Source: Aplysia californica (lineage: Eukaryota; Mollusca; Gastropoda; Aplysiida; Aplysiidae). Taken from it: a stretch of DNA of 64,000 nt. The DNA is taken from contig NW_004797482.1 of the NCBI RefSeq assembly GCF_000002075.1, positions 188,531-252,530 of the forward strand, in the 5' to 3' direction. Position 1 is the first letter of the stretch. Each line of letters begins with the position of its first letter. Position numbers and translations under genes: made by a program. Below are positions 29,997 through 64,000 of this stretch, piece after piece. The notes beneath the pieces are model-generated. The model saw only the letters and a program-made list of their open reading frames with translations. It had not been told where the DNA came from and made no database searches.

Positions 29997-30600
29997 GGCT
30001 CTCGTGGTCTAGAGGTTAAGGTGTTCGCCTCTCATTCAATAGGTTCCGGGTTCGAATCCAGATAGCGATGGAAAATTTTCCTATCTAAAATTTTCTCCTT
30101 TCACATCCTTTCCTGCTCTTTAACGATGTTCTGTCGCCTGCTTTCGTCTCCACTTTCTGACCGTGGGTAGTTGACGGGTGCTCTGGTGTGGTTTGCTCCT
30201 TCTTTCCAATAAAAAATCTATCCTCTCTATCTCCCCTCCTTCTTTTTTGTGTTTGTTACTCTCTTGTAACACCTCTAATCTTGGGCACTTATATGACCTT
30301 ATTGTGTTGCAGGTGCCGTAAAACTTTTACTAAACTAACACTTTCGACCCCGCCCCATCACCTCCTTTGCCCCCTTCTCTGGGCTCCTGACTCTTTCTGC
30401 GGCCTTGCTACTGCTACTCCTTGGCTCCTACTTACTGCTGTTTTTTCAGCCACACCCTTGATCTTATGGTAAGATCTACCCCTAACTTTCTTGGATAAGC
30501 GCGAATAATATCGGATGGCCCGTGTGCAAGTTGCGCGCGTTAAAGATCTCCCAGTGGTCTAAACTCGATAAAAGAAAGCTTCGGCCGCCACCCGGGCAAA
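29997..30600 (+). mobile_element. third tRNA-derived SINE type, split by a hairpin SINE
   Basis: tRNA-like head with gtggtctagaggttaaggtg and ccgggttcgaatccagatag (clear B box). The body runs to 30162, is interrupted by a hairpin SINE (30163-30340), and resumes to a tail with cgcgcgttaaagatctccca. The interrupting SINE has a TSD (cactttctgacc / cactttcgacc). Confidence 0.65.
30163..30340 (+). mobile_element. hairpin SINE (family A) inside another SINE
   Basis: gtgggtagttgacgggtgct to ttactaaactaa, with TSD cactttctgacc / cactttcgacc, placed within the tRNA-derived element at 29997. Confidence 0.85.
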
Positions 30601-30747
30601 ATTCAAAATTTCCCACCAACTGAAAATGTTAAATGTATCCCCAGCACTCATACTCATATTATGACCTTTTGCAGCTCCGAGCGCCGTAAAACACTTTTTT
30701 TTAAAATGCACTCAGTGGGTTTTGATGGTTCTGACAGAATACCCACA

Positions 30748-30935
30748 GGCGGTTGGCGGGTGTTCTGCTGTGGTTTGCTTCTTCTTTTCCATCAAACATC
30801 TATGGTCTTTATCTCTCCTCTTTTCTTCTTCTTTTTTTTTTTTTTCATGTTACTCTCTTCTCTAGTACCACCTTGACTCGTCAGCACTTACACGACCTTA
30901 TTGTGTTGCAAGTGCCGTAAATTCTTACCAAAACA
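30748..30935 (+). mobile_element. hairpin SINE (family A)
   Basis: ggcggttggcgggtgttctg to ttaccaaaac, with a T-run expansion in the middle. Short TSD (cacag). Confidence 0.8.
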
Positions 30936-31241
30936 GGCACAGGTACGCAGGTCAAGATGCCTGTCCAGTTTGACTATCTGTTGAGTCTTAGTTTAAGGAC
31001 ACAGTCCTACTTTTTCCTATCAGAGATCAGGATATTTGGTGTTATTTCACTTTGGGGACTTCGTTTTACTTCAAGTTTTACTTTTTCCTTCCACTGGTGC
31101 CGGTGTGTGTCTCGGGAAGAAACAGTCGTCTGTCAGTGTCGGCAGTGAGTCCAGCAGTTTGGAGGAGGGTCAGGTGGTGGGCACTTGACACACCGTTTTA
31201 TTGTGAAACAAACATAGATCTGTATTCTTCACTATTTAATC

Positions 31242-31437
31242 GGTGGGAGTTTGGCGGGTGCTCTGGTGTGGTTTGCTCCTTCTTTCCTATCAAACATATA
31301 ATATCGTCCTGATCTCTCTTTTTTTAAGGAGGGGGGGGGGAGGAGAGGTTGTTACTCTCTTGCAACACCTCTAATCTTCGGCACTTGCTTGAACTTGTTG
31401 TATTGCAAGAGCCGTTAAACTTTTACTAACACTTTTA
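31242..31437 (+). mobile_element. hairpin SINE (family A)
   Basis: ggtgggagtttggcgggtgc to cttttactaacact; a poly-G run replaces part of the middle. Confidence 0.8.
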
Positions 31438-31494
31438 AAAAGTCTTTGAACTCTCATACTCAGAAAATGACTCCAATGTTTTTTGGACAGTGGT

Positions 31495-31697
31495 TAGGTT
31501 ACAGCGAACGATCTTGTCAGTTTGTTAGCGTTTGAGCGCTTAATCAGCTGCTTGCACTGTATGCTTCCCGAGAAGCTGAGAATGTTTCGAAGTGTTCTGT
31601 GGTCTGCTGGGGTAATAATATAGTGTAAAGCGCATAGAGTCTGCTGTTGAGCGGGGATATGCGCTATACAAATGCTATTTATTATCATTATTATTAG
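31495..31697 (+). mobile_element. tRNA-derived SINE, 5'-truncated
   Basis: Body and tail closely match the 4900-5247 copy (gcttcccgagaagctgagaa, taaagcgcatagagtctgct) and end in an ATTATTA tail. Intergenic. Confidence 0.8.
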
Positions 31698-31734
31698 GCT
31701 TTCCTGTTTCATGCAGATGAGGTAACCCCCCCCC

Positions 31735-32165
31735 CCCCCTTTCCTCCCAGCGCAGTGCCACTGACTGAAGTGTTTTTAGGCCATTCCCAAAAGGAGGGGT
31801 GAGGGGTGTTAGCACAGGGCGTTCTTATGCCCCGTAGAATAGTAAATAGGTTGATTTATCAATGCCATGCTCATACTGTGCGCGAACAACATAGAGGGAA
31901 TTACTGCTTTTTTTCATCCTTACTATCGTCATTTTTCCTCTACTTCTTTTGTATGTTTGTCACTCTTGTGAACGGCTATATCCGGGGTGCCTTGATACAT
32001 GTAGTTGAAGCAGACCTTGTGCTGTTGAGGCTAGAGAGGTGAGCAGAGTAAGCCTGATTCCCCGTTTGGACTTCTTTGTTGACATCCACCCCTTGACGCT
32101 CATAATATGACCTTATGCAGTAAATTACGAGCGTCGTAAGCCATAGACTATTACTAAAACAAAAA
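31735..32165 (+). mobile_element. long SINE (family B)
   Basis: Complete copy with head (agtgtttttaggccattccc), body and degraded tail (gacgctcata...gagcgtcgta). The tail stem gacgctc/gagcgtc is still fully paired. Confidence 0.8.
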
Positions 32166-32277
32166 CTAACTAAGCAGATGTAGTGAGATCAATTCCTGTG
32201 TTGGGATGTTATGTCATCAATAAGTATCTTTGCCTGGGGGCTTGGAAGTTGGAAGCTGGATCCTGAAGGATAGAAAG

Positions 32278-32440
32278 TGGATGGTTGATGACGGGTGCTC
32301 TGGTATGGTCTGCTCCTTCTTTCCTATAAAAAATCCATTGTCCTTATTTCTCCCCCTTTCTTTGTGTTTGTTACTCTCTTGTAACACCGGCACTTACATG
32401 ACCTTAGTGGTGTTTCAAGTGCCGTAAAACTCTTACTAAA
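32278..32440 (+). mobile_element. hairpin SINE (family A)
   Basis: gtggatggttgatgacgggt to ttactaaaaatgga. A (GT)n tract starts 60 bases later. Confidence 0.8.
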
Positions 32441-32505
32441 AATGGAAGGGCAAGATCAAAGCTGCTCGTCCGAGATGATTGAAATCGTGTCCATGGGACA
32501 CCGTG

Positions 32506-32506
32506 T

Positions 32507-32569
<63 letters not shown>

Positions 32570-32730
32570 TGTATGTAGATCTATGTATGTTTGTGTGTGT
32601 ATGTATGTATGTATGTGTGTGTGTATGTGTGTTTGTGTGTGTATGTGTGTGTATATGAGTGTATGTGTGTGTATGTTGCGTGTGTATGTTGCTTGTGCGT
32701 GCGTGCGTGCATGCGTGCGTGCGTGCGGGC
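32506..32730. repeat. (GT)n/(GTAT)n/(GTGC)n tract
   Basis: About 225 bases of GT-type repeats changing to tgcgtgcg near the end. Intergenic. Confidence 0.95.
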
Positions 32731-32847
32731 GGGCATTCAAAGAAGCTCCTCAACACACATGGCCGTGCAGTGTTTCCGTAGAACTTTACAGTGGTGAAGG
32801 TAGTTTTCCCTATCCCCTCATTCCACGGACCTTCATCATCATCTTCA

Positions 32848-32985
32848 TCATTGTCTTTCTCGCCCTGCACCAGGGTATAGGCCACAGACAAACACCTTCC
32901 ACCTTTCTCGATCCTGGGCATGGGCAAGCCTCTTGATGTTATTCCGTGTCTTCCCACTTTTCTTCCTTTGTCCGCTGTCCTTCAT
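32848..32985 (-). mobile_element. LINE 3' tail (RT C-terminus)
   Basis: Minus strand reads GQRKKSGKTRNNIKRLAHAQ then DRERWKVFVCGLYPGAGRE. The pattern Q-DRERW followed by a small hydrophobic tail is common at the end of LINE reverse transcriptases. Intergenic. Confidence 0.6.
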
Positions 32986-33380
32986 TGTTCCTCCTGATGC
33001 AGAAACTCCCCCGTCTCCCAATATCGAAAAATAAAAAGCTGTGTTTGTCCGTGTTTTTGTAACTGACTGTTTTTTACTGGGTCGGGTAGTTGGCCCTCCG
33101 CAAACTGGCACTTTTCGGGCGACCAGACCTTTGCACCTTTAGTCGACACTTACGACACTGCTCCCGGGGCCTCCCACCAGCAGGGGTTCCTCGGACTTTA
33201 GGATATAGTTTAAAACCTCCTTGTCTCATGCTTATTCTGAAAGCTGGAACATATATAATAAGACTGAAAAAGAGAGGACAACCTGATGGTCCATAATTTC
33301 ATCTCTGAGTGTAGGCCTAACGAGCTAGCTGCTTATGTCCCGTTGGTACTCACTACTTGTGATAGATACATTAGGCTAAT
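32985..33380. other. mixed-composition stretch, no gene seen
   Basis: Somewhat GC-richer (33090-33200) than its surroundings but with no supported frame or splice pair. Confidence 0.35.
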
Positions 33381-33384
33381 GTAA

Positions 33385-33386
33385 TA

Positions 33387-33445
<59 letters not shown>

Positions 33446-33461
33446 CATCATCATCATCATC

Positions 33462-33500
<39 letters not shown>
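33385..33500. repeat. (AAT)n microsatellite
   Basis: taataa repeats with a short (ATC)n block (33446-33462). Confidence 0.95.
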
Positions 33501-33501
<1 letters not shown>

Positions 33502-33967
33502 TTTACTCCATATTATTATTGTTTTTACTTTCTCATTTTCTAATGGTGAACGCGTCGATGATAACTACAATTTATCTGTTCCGACTATTTCGACGATGTA
33601 GACAGCGTTACTGAACGTCCGTTCTGTTTTCCAGCTGCAAGCTGGTCCAATTGCCATGTCCGGAGTTACCAATAACCCTAAAGTAATAGAATTGTATTTA
33701 TAATCTCTTCGGGGGTTTCCCAATTCACAGCGCCATCAATTCCCAGTAGGCCTACGGGATTGCAATGGTACTTTGAGTCAAAGTGAGTTAGACCAGCGGA
33801 TTGTCTATGTTCATTTAATCGACAAGAGGAATCTAGCATCCCTTTGATAGCGCTTCAATGGCAACGCAAACGTTTCAGTTGACTGCTGAAAAATCTCTCT
33901 TGCCCAGATTTCTGAGACAGATAGCCTAATCTTTATTGAGTCAACCCTCTCCCCAATTACACACCCA

Positions 33968-34043
33968 AAGTGAGAGAGAGAGAGAGAGATCAGAGAGATA
34001 GAGAGAGAGAGAGAGATCAGAGAGAGAGAGAGAGAGAGAGGGG

Positions 34044-34136
<93 letters not shown>

Positions 34137-34179
34137 AGAGAGGAGGGGGGGGAGAGATAGAGAGAGAGAAAAAAAAGAA

Positions 34180-34213
<34 letters not shown>

Positions 34214-34214
34214 G

Positions 34215-34285
<71 letters not shown>
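33968..34285. repeat. 320-bp (GA)n tract
   Basis: Nearly uninterrupted purine run, the longest in the window. Frames on both strands are open (RE or SL repeats) and carry no gene. Intergenic. Confidence 0.95.
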
Positions 34286-34287
<2 letters not shown>

Positions 34288-34799
34288 CCATGAATGCACA
34301 TGTAGTCGTCGTATTTCGGCTAGATACAGTTGCAGTAGGTATATTCCAAAGATGCCTCGTAGGCAAGACAATAGTTACCAATCAAATGGTAAATAAAACC
34401 CCGTAGTTTTCAGTTTTATGATTAAAATTATACAGTACAGGATACAGGCTACTTCTGGTCTATGCCTGTCCGGTGCGGTTGTTCCCCTTTGATTATACAC
34501 CTAAGTGGTGAAAATCGTTGTCTCAGACAAAACTTCCTCTTTCAATTAGAAACCGGAAATGGAACTCTTTTAGTTTAGAAATCGAAAGCAGCTTCATGCC
34601 AACATCCAAGTCAGCCAACAATAAAACTCCAACAATCTTCACTAGTGAAACACTTGTTCAGAAGCTGGATCATGGTCGATGAAACCAAATTTAAAATGAA
34701 CTGAGCTTTCCTTGTAATTTCTTCATGTGAGGTCAACCTTGAGAAAAAACGTTGGAGGAGGCCCACACTTTTACAACGGTTAAAACAAAACAACATCAA

Positions 34800-34879
34800 C
34801 ACACACCCCCGCCGACTCTGACTGACTGCGACCTGCGACGCACTCGGTGCTTTTCACGGCCAAGTCTTAGTTTAGTAAG
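34800..34879 (+). promoter_or_regulatory. candidate non-coding first exon of ATP2C1
   Basis: A GC- and CpG-richer block in AT-rich DNA that ends in an excellent donor (agtaag/gtaagg at 34880). It lies 4.9 kb upstream of the first ATP2C1 exon, which begins with a splice acceptor. No TATA box is visible. Position and donor are the only support. Confidence 0.25.
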
Positions 34880-36000
34880 GTAAGGTGTGTCAGTTTTTAA
34901 CTCCCTGACTGCCAGGAGTTGAAATCCTAATTTAACCCCAGCTTCAGGCAATTTAGTGGTGTTTTAGAACTTTCATTGTTGAACTTCTAGATCTAGATCT
35001 AGATATATCGGAGTAGACGTTTGACTTGTCAAGTTTGTGAATTATGATGATTTTCATTATGAAATTATTTTTCTTTATTTTTTAAGTTGTGTTTTAGAAT
35101 GAGGGGAAAACAGATTATCCTTGACATATTGAATATCATGCGTCCTACTTTTGTTTCTATTATAGACATCTATTCGGACTCGAGTCTGAAATTTGAATAG
35201 CCCACCGTGGCTATTCAGACTCAAACTCCAATGTGCGTGCGTAATCATCGGGTGTAGATGTAGGCTACTGGATGTTAAGCAGACAGGAAATTCGACCTTG
35301 GCCTTCTTTGGTTTTTATGATCTGGCCAAAACTTTCGACATAAATTAAGAAAAGTATAACTGTGACGTCAAAAGTGAACAACAGTTGCAAAATCTGAAGT
35401 ACTACACAACAAAAGCAAACAGGGACAGCAATCTGAGCTGAAAGCATTAAAAAATTGAAAATCAAAGTTTCAGAACAAGACAGGGTTATCTATCAATAGG
35501 TAGTATGAACCCAGTAATTTGACGAGAAAGACAAAATCATTGACCAGTTGGAAGTCCAATTAAAAATTAAAAAGAAAAAAGTTACGACCCTTCCAAAAGG
35601 AACAAAGGTCCGTCATTCAAACAAAGTAACAGTGGTCTAAAGGAAAAGCTTTTCCAACAGCATACTTTACATGACATTCAAATTAAATCAGGGTAAAGCA
35701 ATACTTTCATGTGTTAGACAAGTAACAATCCTTCGACAGTTTGAAGCAGGGGTATCACCTCAAAGTGTTGGTAAAGTCATAAAAATTGTAATATTTGGGG
35801 GATAAATAAAATGCAAATTAAATTTAAAACAATATTAAAATGACAGCAGAAGAGTCAGTTTGGACAATCATCGACAAATAAGTAAGTCATGCTGAAATCA
35901 ATGAAAGACATGATCAATTCCAGCATGCCTTATATTGAAGTTTGAGTCCGAATAGCCACGGGAGGTTAATTCAGACTCTAACACTTATTGAAGGAGGTAG
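34880..36000. other. AT-rich intergenic or first-intron DNA
   Basis: Nothing recognised. It would be intronic if the candidate first exon at 34800-34879 is real. Confidence 0.35.
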
Positions 36001-36425
36001 GGGTCACCTGGTTTCAGAGGTAAAAATAGCGAGAAAATGGCTTCCAAAGTTTGGTAACTTCCAAACCTTGAGAGTCCTTGAAAACTGCAAATTTGCATTA
36101 TTATATATATTTATATATATATGTGCCTTTGATCAACGTTCTTGATAGTAAATCCCACACTGAAATGTGTTTTTAAATAGACATAATAAAAAGGTATTGT
36201 AACACTTTCCACCCATGCAGCCCGTAGAGCGCGCAACACTTTTCCCCACGGATCAGGATACAAACGCGGTACATGCTATACTCACACTGCATCCCGTGGG
36301 GGCAAAGTGTTTTAATTAAGCCAAAAAACAAAAATTCTATAAAAATTGCCTAACCAGTGGAAAATGCCATTTTCTTCTTCTATTTCATGATTTTGACGAG
36401 CGCCTGATTTCAATGTGCTGTCTCA
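36000..36425. mobile_element. MITE family M, left end lost, with nested TTAA element
   Basis: Body (ggtcacctggtttcagaggt, agcgagaaaatggcttccaa) and right end gacgagcgcctgatttcaat. A small element at 36199-36315 interrupts it. Confidence 0.7.
36199..36315. mobile_element. short TTAA-type element nested in a family M MITE
   Basis: Left end taacactttccacccatgca; reversed right end ttaaaacactttgcccccac. It splits the MITE body between ggtattg and gccaaaaaac. The left border TTAA has mutated to gtaa. Confidence 0.65.
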
Positions 36426-36814
36426 CAAATTAATTTTCATTTAGAGGCTGGGTGATTTTAAGTACAGTGTAAAATTGCAAAATACTGTGCTAGGTTTAAA
36501 AAAATACACATCCTATACTTTTAATCTTGTAACTCATAAAAAAAAAGCAATGGATCAAGAGGTGCAACCGCCGAATTCTGTTAACAGTCGGTAAAGAGTG
36601 TTAAAACAGTAAAGAAAGGGAAACAGGGGTCCAGGTTCAAGGTTTCTTTTATATTATACTGTCTGGGGTCTACTGATGCAGTGTTGTTAGTAGTCTGTGA
36701 GTTGAAGAAAAAGGGCCGTGGGTGGTGATGGTTCCTGCATCTTAAAGATCAAGTCCTAGATCTTAAGATAGAGATGCTATTTCTCGTAAAAATTTCCATA
36801 TGATTAGTGGTGCT

Positions 36815-36975
36815 GTAGCCCAGAGGCTAGGCTAACAGACTGGTAATTGTGAGGTTGGGGGTTCGAGGATTTGAACCGTAGCTGGGTCCGACGTTATGTC
36901 GAAGCCTTGGGAAGGGCACTCTTCATGAATCTATTTGGTTTGTTCCTTTCGGAGATGGGCGTTAAACTTGGAGAT
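36815..36975 (+). mobile_element. tRNA-derived SINE, head and part of body
   Basis: tRNA-like head (ggtgctgtagcccagaggct, gggggttcgaggatttgaac) followed by gacgttatgtcgaagccttg, the same body start as other copies. The 3' half is missing. Confidence 0.65.
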
Positions 36976-37199
36976 TCCACCTTAAACAATCTTGTAGTAT
37001 TGATAGATATTGATGTTGAACCTCTATGAGCAATTGCCAAAACGTGAGACTCTCTTGAGACTCAGTGGTGCAAAAAAAATTTTCTTACCAATTTGACTCT
37101 CTTTTCTGTCAGTCACAGATTGACATTTAGTGCTCATATTCCTAGAGTATCAGAGCAAGGAGACGTACTGTTTTGGAGATATGGGTCTATTGGTTTGGC

Positions 37200-38050
37200 A
37201 ACTACTGTATTTCTTGTATGTAACAGTGATGACAAAAACAGATATATAAGCAGCAAGGCCAATTATGGACTTTAAATTCCATTTGTTTAGTAAACATAGA
37301 CTTCGTACACTATGAACTCCATTCATAATGGTAATATGAATGACAAGCTTTGTAACAATAACGCAGTGCACAGAACATGTCATCATTGTTATGTACAAGA
37401 AAGGATACACATTGGACATTATCATTGACAACACATCACAATAGTGAAAGGCTGTACAAATACAGTTATCAAAGCCTCAGTACCAGAAGAACACATGTGT
37501 AAAACAATTTTTAAACTAAAATGAGGCAAAAGCACAAAATCAATTGAGCTGACCTGTACATAACAGTGATGACAAACATGACTTGTACATAACAATGATG
37601 ACACAATGTACAGGAAAAGACAAAAGTCTTGTCTCCAGAGAGAAAAGCGCACTTTAAGAATAAAAAAACCCAAGGGAGGTTTCTTTTGCTTTGAAAGAGA
37701 TACCAGGTCATATCAAAGACAGTAGACAATCACAATTACGTTGCTTATTATGACAAAGAGTACTCGTACATAACAGTGATGACAAAACATACTGGGAAAA
37801 GGTAAAATCATGCCTACAAAGAACAAATTTGCACTATGAGATCACACAGATCAATAAAGGCGTATTTTGTTTCTAAATGAATCTTGCATATGTATGAAAT
37901 ATATGTTGAAAACTTATTGATATTAGCAATTATGAAAAATATTACTTGTACATAACAATGATGACACAATGACACAATGTATTGGAAAAAGGCATATCAT
38001 GCCAACAAAGAACAAATGTGTACTTTTGAGTTAGACAGATAAACAAGGAC
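37200..38050. repeat. diverged long-unit repeat with gtacataacagtgatgacaa motif
   Basis: The motif tacataacagtgatgacaa or a close form occurs at about 37218, 37556, 37585, 37766 and 37948 with similar flanking sequence (gaaaaaggcat, caaagaacaaat). Upstream of ATP2C1; no gene seen. Confidence 0.6.
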
Positions 38051-39240
38051 ATGTTTGTCTATTTGTTTGAGTAAAAAGAGCACACATGACTTAAATAATG
38101 TTTGCTCTTGGACAATGTAATTTCTAGTACGTCGGTCAGTCTTGAATGGCTGCATGACGACACCCCAAACGTCATCACTAAGCACAAAAGCTAAATCTAT
38201 AACCACAGAAATGATCCATCTCTCGAAGTTTGTTCACATATCACTCTCTTGTTCCAGGAATCCAATGTAAACACCACAATTTCACTAAAATATTCAATAG
38301 GGTAGCCTAAAAACACGCAAAACAGTCGAGTACGTCACATTCAATGCAAGATTCTTGTGCGTAACCGGAGGGTGACGGCAATGATTACTTTCGTTTTTCC
38401 CTTTACCCCGTTGCTCCCGCTGTTCTGGGGAAGCGGGTAAGGGAAAGTCACTCAAGAAAACAATTATATCCGGGCACTGTTGATGATCCGTTCAAAACAA
38501 AAGTAGGCTAAAATTCGGACTTCCGGTACGTCGCAAAGTGACGCCATTAACGGCGAATGTTAAACAGCCGACCGAAATCGTAGATCTAGGAACCCGATGT
38601 TCCTTTCGCGCATCGCGGCTTTTGAACTATTGAATAAACGACGAAAAGCAAAAAAATTTAACCAGCTGTGGTGATTCTACTGAAAAATAATGGGTGTTTT
38701 CTGAAACACCTAGTCCGTGACGACACCCCTGACGCACAAGTGATCCGAAATATTCGTTTATTTGCAAACAAATAAACCGATTTCTTGAGCAAGTGAACCT
38801 TTCTCGATCACAAATAGCATAGAATCAAAGCACAGGTTAAAAAAAAACACCCAAAAATACTAAATTTTTGACATTCTTGGAAGTTTGCATTGGTGTGCTC
38901 AAAATGACACTCCAGGAATCACTAAAAAACGGACATTTTTGGCACAAAATTTACAAATGCAAGATTATAAAGCTGACATGGGGGGGTCTGAAACTGCTAA
39001 TGCAGGTTCTACATCCTATATTTGACATGTGTATAAGTTTGGGAGGAATAAATACTAATGCATCACATTTTATGCACTCTATTGTGAGATGTGTGTGTTT
39101 TTCCCCACGTTTTGGCAATGGCTCCTATACCATTTCACATACTATACCCTTTGTTGAGTTTATAATACTCCTCTTTAGGGAGATTTTATAATCTAAGTTT
39201 AGATCTGACATTTAACCCCAGTCCCATGAAAACCAACTTT
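38050..39240. other. region upstream of the first ATP2C1 exon seen
   Basis: 38330-38640 is richer in CpG (ggtacgtcgcaaagtgacgc, ttcctttcgcgcatcgcggc) than the flanks and could hold an alternative promoter or 5' exon. No donor could be tied to it with confidence. Confidence 0.3.
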
Positions 39241-39244
39241 AAAT

Positions 39245-39590
39245 GTGATGTGTCACGACGCGGTGGAATCAGGTGCTCGTCAATTTTCGGGCATGTGGAG
39301 TTATTGGTATCATCAAAAAGCTTTTTCGTTAGTCTTACTTTCGATGAAAAAAATCCATTTATTATGAATACAAGTTGAGATACGATTGAAGGCGGTGGGG
39401 GTCGCCTGGTCTCTGAGGTAAAATTAGCGAGAAAATGGCCTCCAAAGTTTAGTCATTTCCTTAGCTTGAGAGTCAGTGGAAACAGACAGTGTACTGTACA
39501 TTTTTTATGCCTTTATATGACGTTTTTAGTACAATCCACACAGAAATATTTTCTATAATAGACATGGAAGATTTCACCACCCTTCCTCAC
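39245..39590. mobile_element. MITE family M, right end lost
   Basis: Left end cacgacgcggtggaatcagg, then the usual body (ggtcgcctggtctctgaggt). Ends about 150 bases before the first ATP2C1 exon. Confidence 0.7.
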
Positions 39591-39742
39591 TTATTATTTT
39601 TGCAGTTCGAGTCTTTGTGAGCAAATTGTGCTCTTCATGATACAATACTAAGTTGTACAATGCTAGTTGTTGCATTGCTAACTTTTGAAACTTTTTTCAC
39701 TTCACAAGTTTTGATGCTGATGACTCTATCTCGTGTTTCCAG

Positions 39743-63176
<23,434 letters not shown>

Positions 63177-63639
63177 GTAAGTCAGCAGTGGTCTTTGTTT
63201 GAACATTTGATAAGGAGATAAATTTGCAACTTGTCCCGTGTTTGACCTTTTTAGCAAACCGTCATGGCTGATAAAAACCTGTAAATTCTTTGCCATATCG
63301 ACAGGCCGAAGGGCTAGAACCCAGATGGCCGCTGGATCGGAAAAGTAAAGTAAAAATAGTAAACTGTCATATTCATAATACAGGTACCGAAATCCTTTTT
63401 TTCTCCTTGTTTTGAGACTTAAAAAATCAGTCAAATAGTCTCAATAATGTTTATAGGATTTTCGGAACACGAAAAACAAAAACCTTGCTGTAGTGAGGCC
63501 ATGGAAGAAGTAAGTGGCTTTCTTACCATACCAGTAACTATGAGTTGGGCTCTCACTAGGGGAACTTATTTTATCAAATATTTCCATTTTTGTGCTGCAA
63601 TGTTGAGATATTATATCACACACAGGCCATGTCAGAGCA

Positions 63640-64000
63640 GTGCTATGGACAGAAGTGTCTTTAGGCCATTCCCAAAGGGGGGACATTGACATGTTCTTAT
63701 GCACAGTAGAATTGTAAATGGTCTGAATTTTCAATGTCATGCTCATACTGTGCCGGAACAGCAAGGTGGTACTGCTGCTTTTTCTTTCCTCATCATTACT
63801 ATCGTCATTTTTCCTCTACTTCTTTTGTATGTTTGTCACTCTCTTGTCAACTGCTATTTCCGGGGTGCCTTGATAGTCGAAGCAGACTTTGTGCTGTTGA
63901 AGCTAGAGAGGTGAGCTGAGTAAGCCTTATTCCCAGTTTGAACTTCTCTGTTGACATCCACCCCTTGGCGCTCATGTGACCTTATGCAGTTGCGAGCACC
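63640..64000 (+). mobile_element. long SINE (family B), cut by the window end
   Basis: Head (agaagtgtctttaggccatt), body and the start of the hairpin tail (ggcgctcatgtgaccttatg) are present. Confidence 0.8.

Noticed and set aside
29997-30062. Functional tRNA gene
   Set aside because: Good B box but no proper acceptor stem; it is the head of a SINE.
32442-32957. 164- and 173-codon frames rich in CV or HT
   Set aside because: Translations of a GT repeat; only the minus-strand end overlaps a LINE remnant.
33811-34381. Frames coding (SL)n, (RE)n in the GA tract
   Set aside because: Low-complexity translation of a dinucleotide repeat. The same holds for frames in 45.5, 47.5 and 50.2 kb tracts.

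Overview
This is a stretch of an intron-rich animal genome carrying parts of two conserved housekeeping genes on the + strand, buried in a dense layer of short mobile elements. Exons are short (24 to 209 bases) with GT-AG borders. Introns are 0.1 to 4 kb long and full of tRNA-derived SINEs, MITEs, LINE 3' tails, minisatellites and (GA)n, (CTT)n, (GT)n and (ATTC)n arrays. No bacterial, organellar or viral feature is visible. The organism is not named by the sequence. The protein similarity, compact exons and repeat style suggest a lophotrochozoan, most likely a gastropod mollusc; this is inference.

Gene 1 (about 1494-19429): the 3' part of DCAF11 (DDB1- and CUL4-associated factor 11), a WD40 substrate receptor for CUL4-DDB1 ubiquitin ligases. 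Seventeen exons join in one frame (1,414 nt, 471 codons) and align along the human protein. The N-terminal exons lie before base 1. The last exon is only 24 nt, and the 3' UTR starts at 19430.

Between the genes (about 19.8-39.7 kb) I see no convincing protein gene. The stretch holds SINEs, LINE tails, TTAA-bordered MITEs, a 1.36-kb array of 33-bp repeats (25.0-26.4 kb), microsatellites and AT-rich DNA. A GC-rich block with a good splice donor near 34.8 kb could be a non-coding first exon of gene 2.

Gene 2 (about 39743 to beyond 63176): ATP2C1, the Golgi/secretory-pathway Ca2+/Mn2+ P-type ATPase (SPCA). Twenty-two exons give about 862 continuous codons from the first visible Met, with all P-type hallmarks (TGE, PEGLP, DKTGT, KGA, TGD, TGDGVND, M6 metal-site residues). 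Only the last 40 or so residues lie beyond the window.

The most unusual signal is a set of tandem repeats built from splice junctions of these two genes. A 54-nt copy of an ATP2C1 exon sits just upstream of the real one and was cut by a SINE that left a 12-bp target-site duplication. An array of about a dozen splice-donor-like motifs follows ATP2C1 exon 12. A 32-bp minisatellite before DCAF11 exon 3 carries two extra copies of that exon's 3' splice site. Also notable are a 3'-terminal hairpin shared by two SINE families whose stem changes in compensated pairs, and a strong strand split: nearly all SINEs read on + and all recognisable LINE tails read on -.
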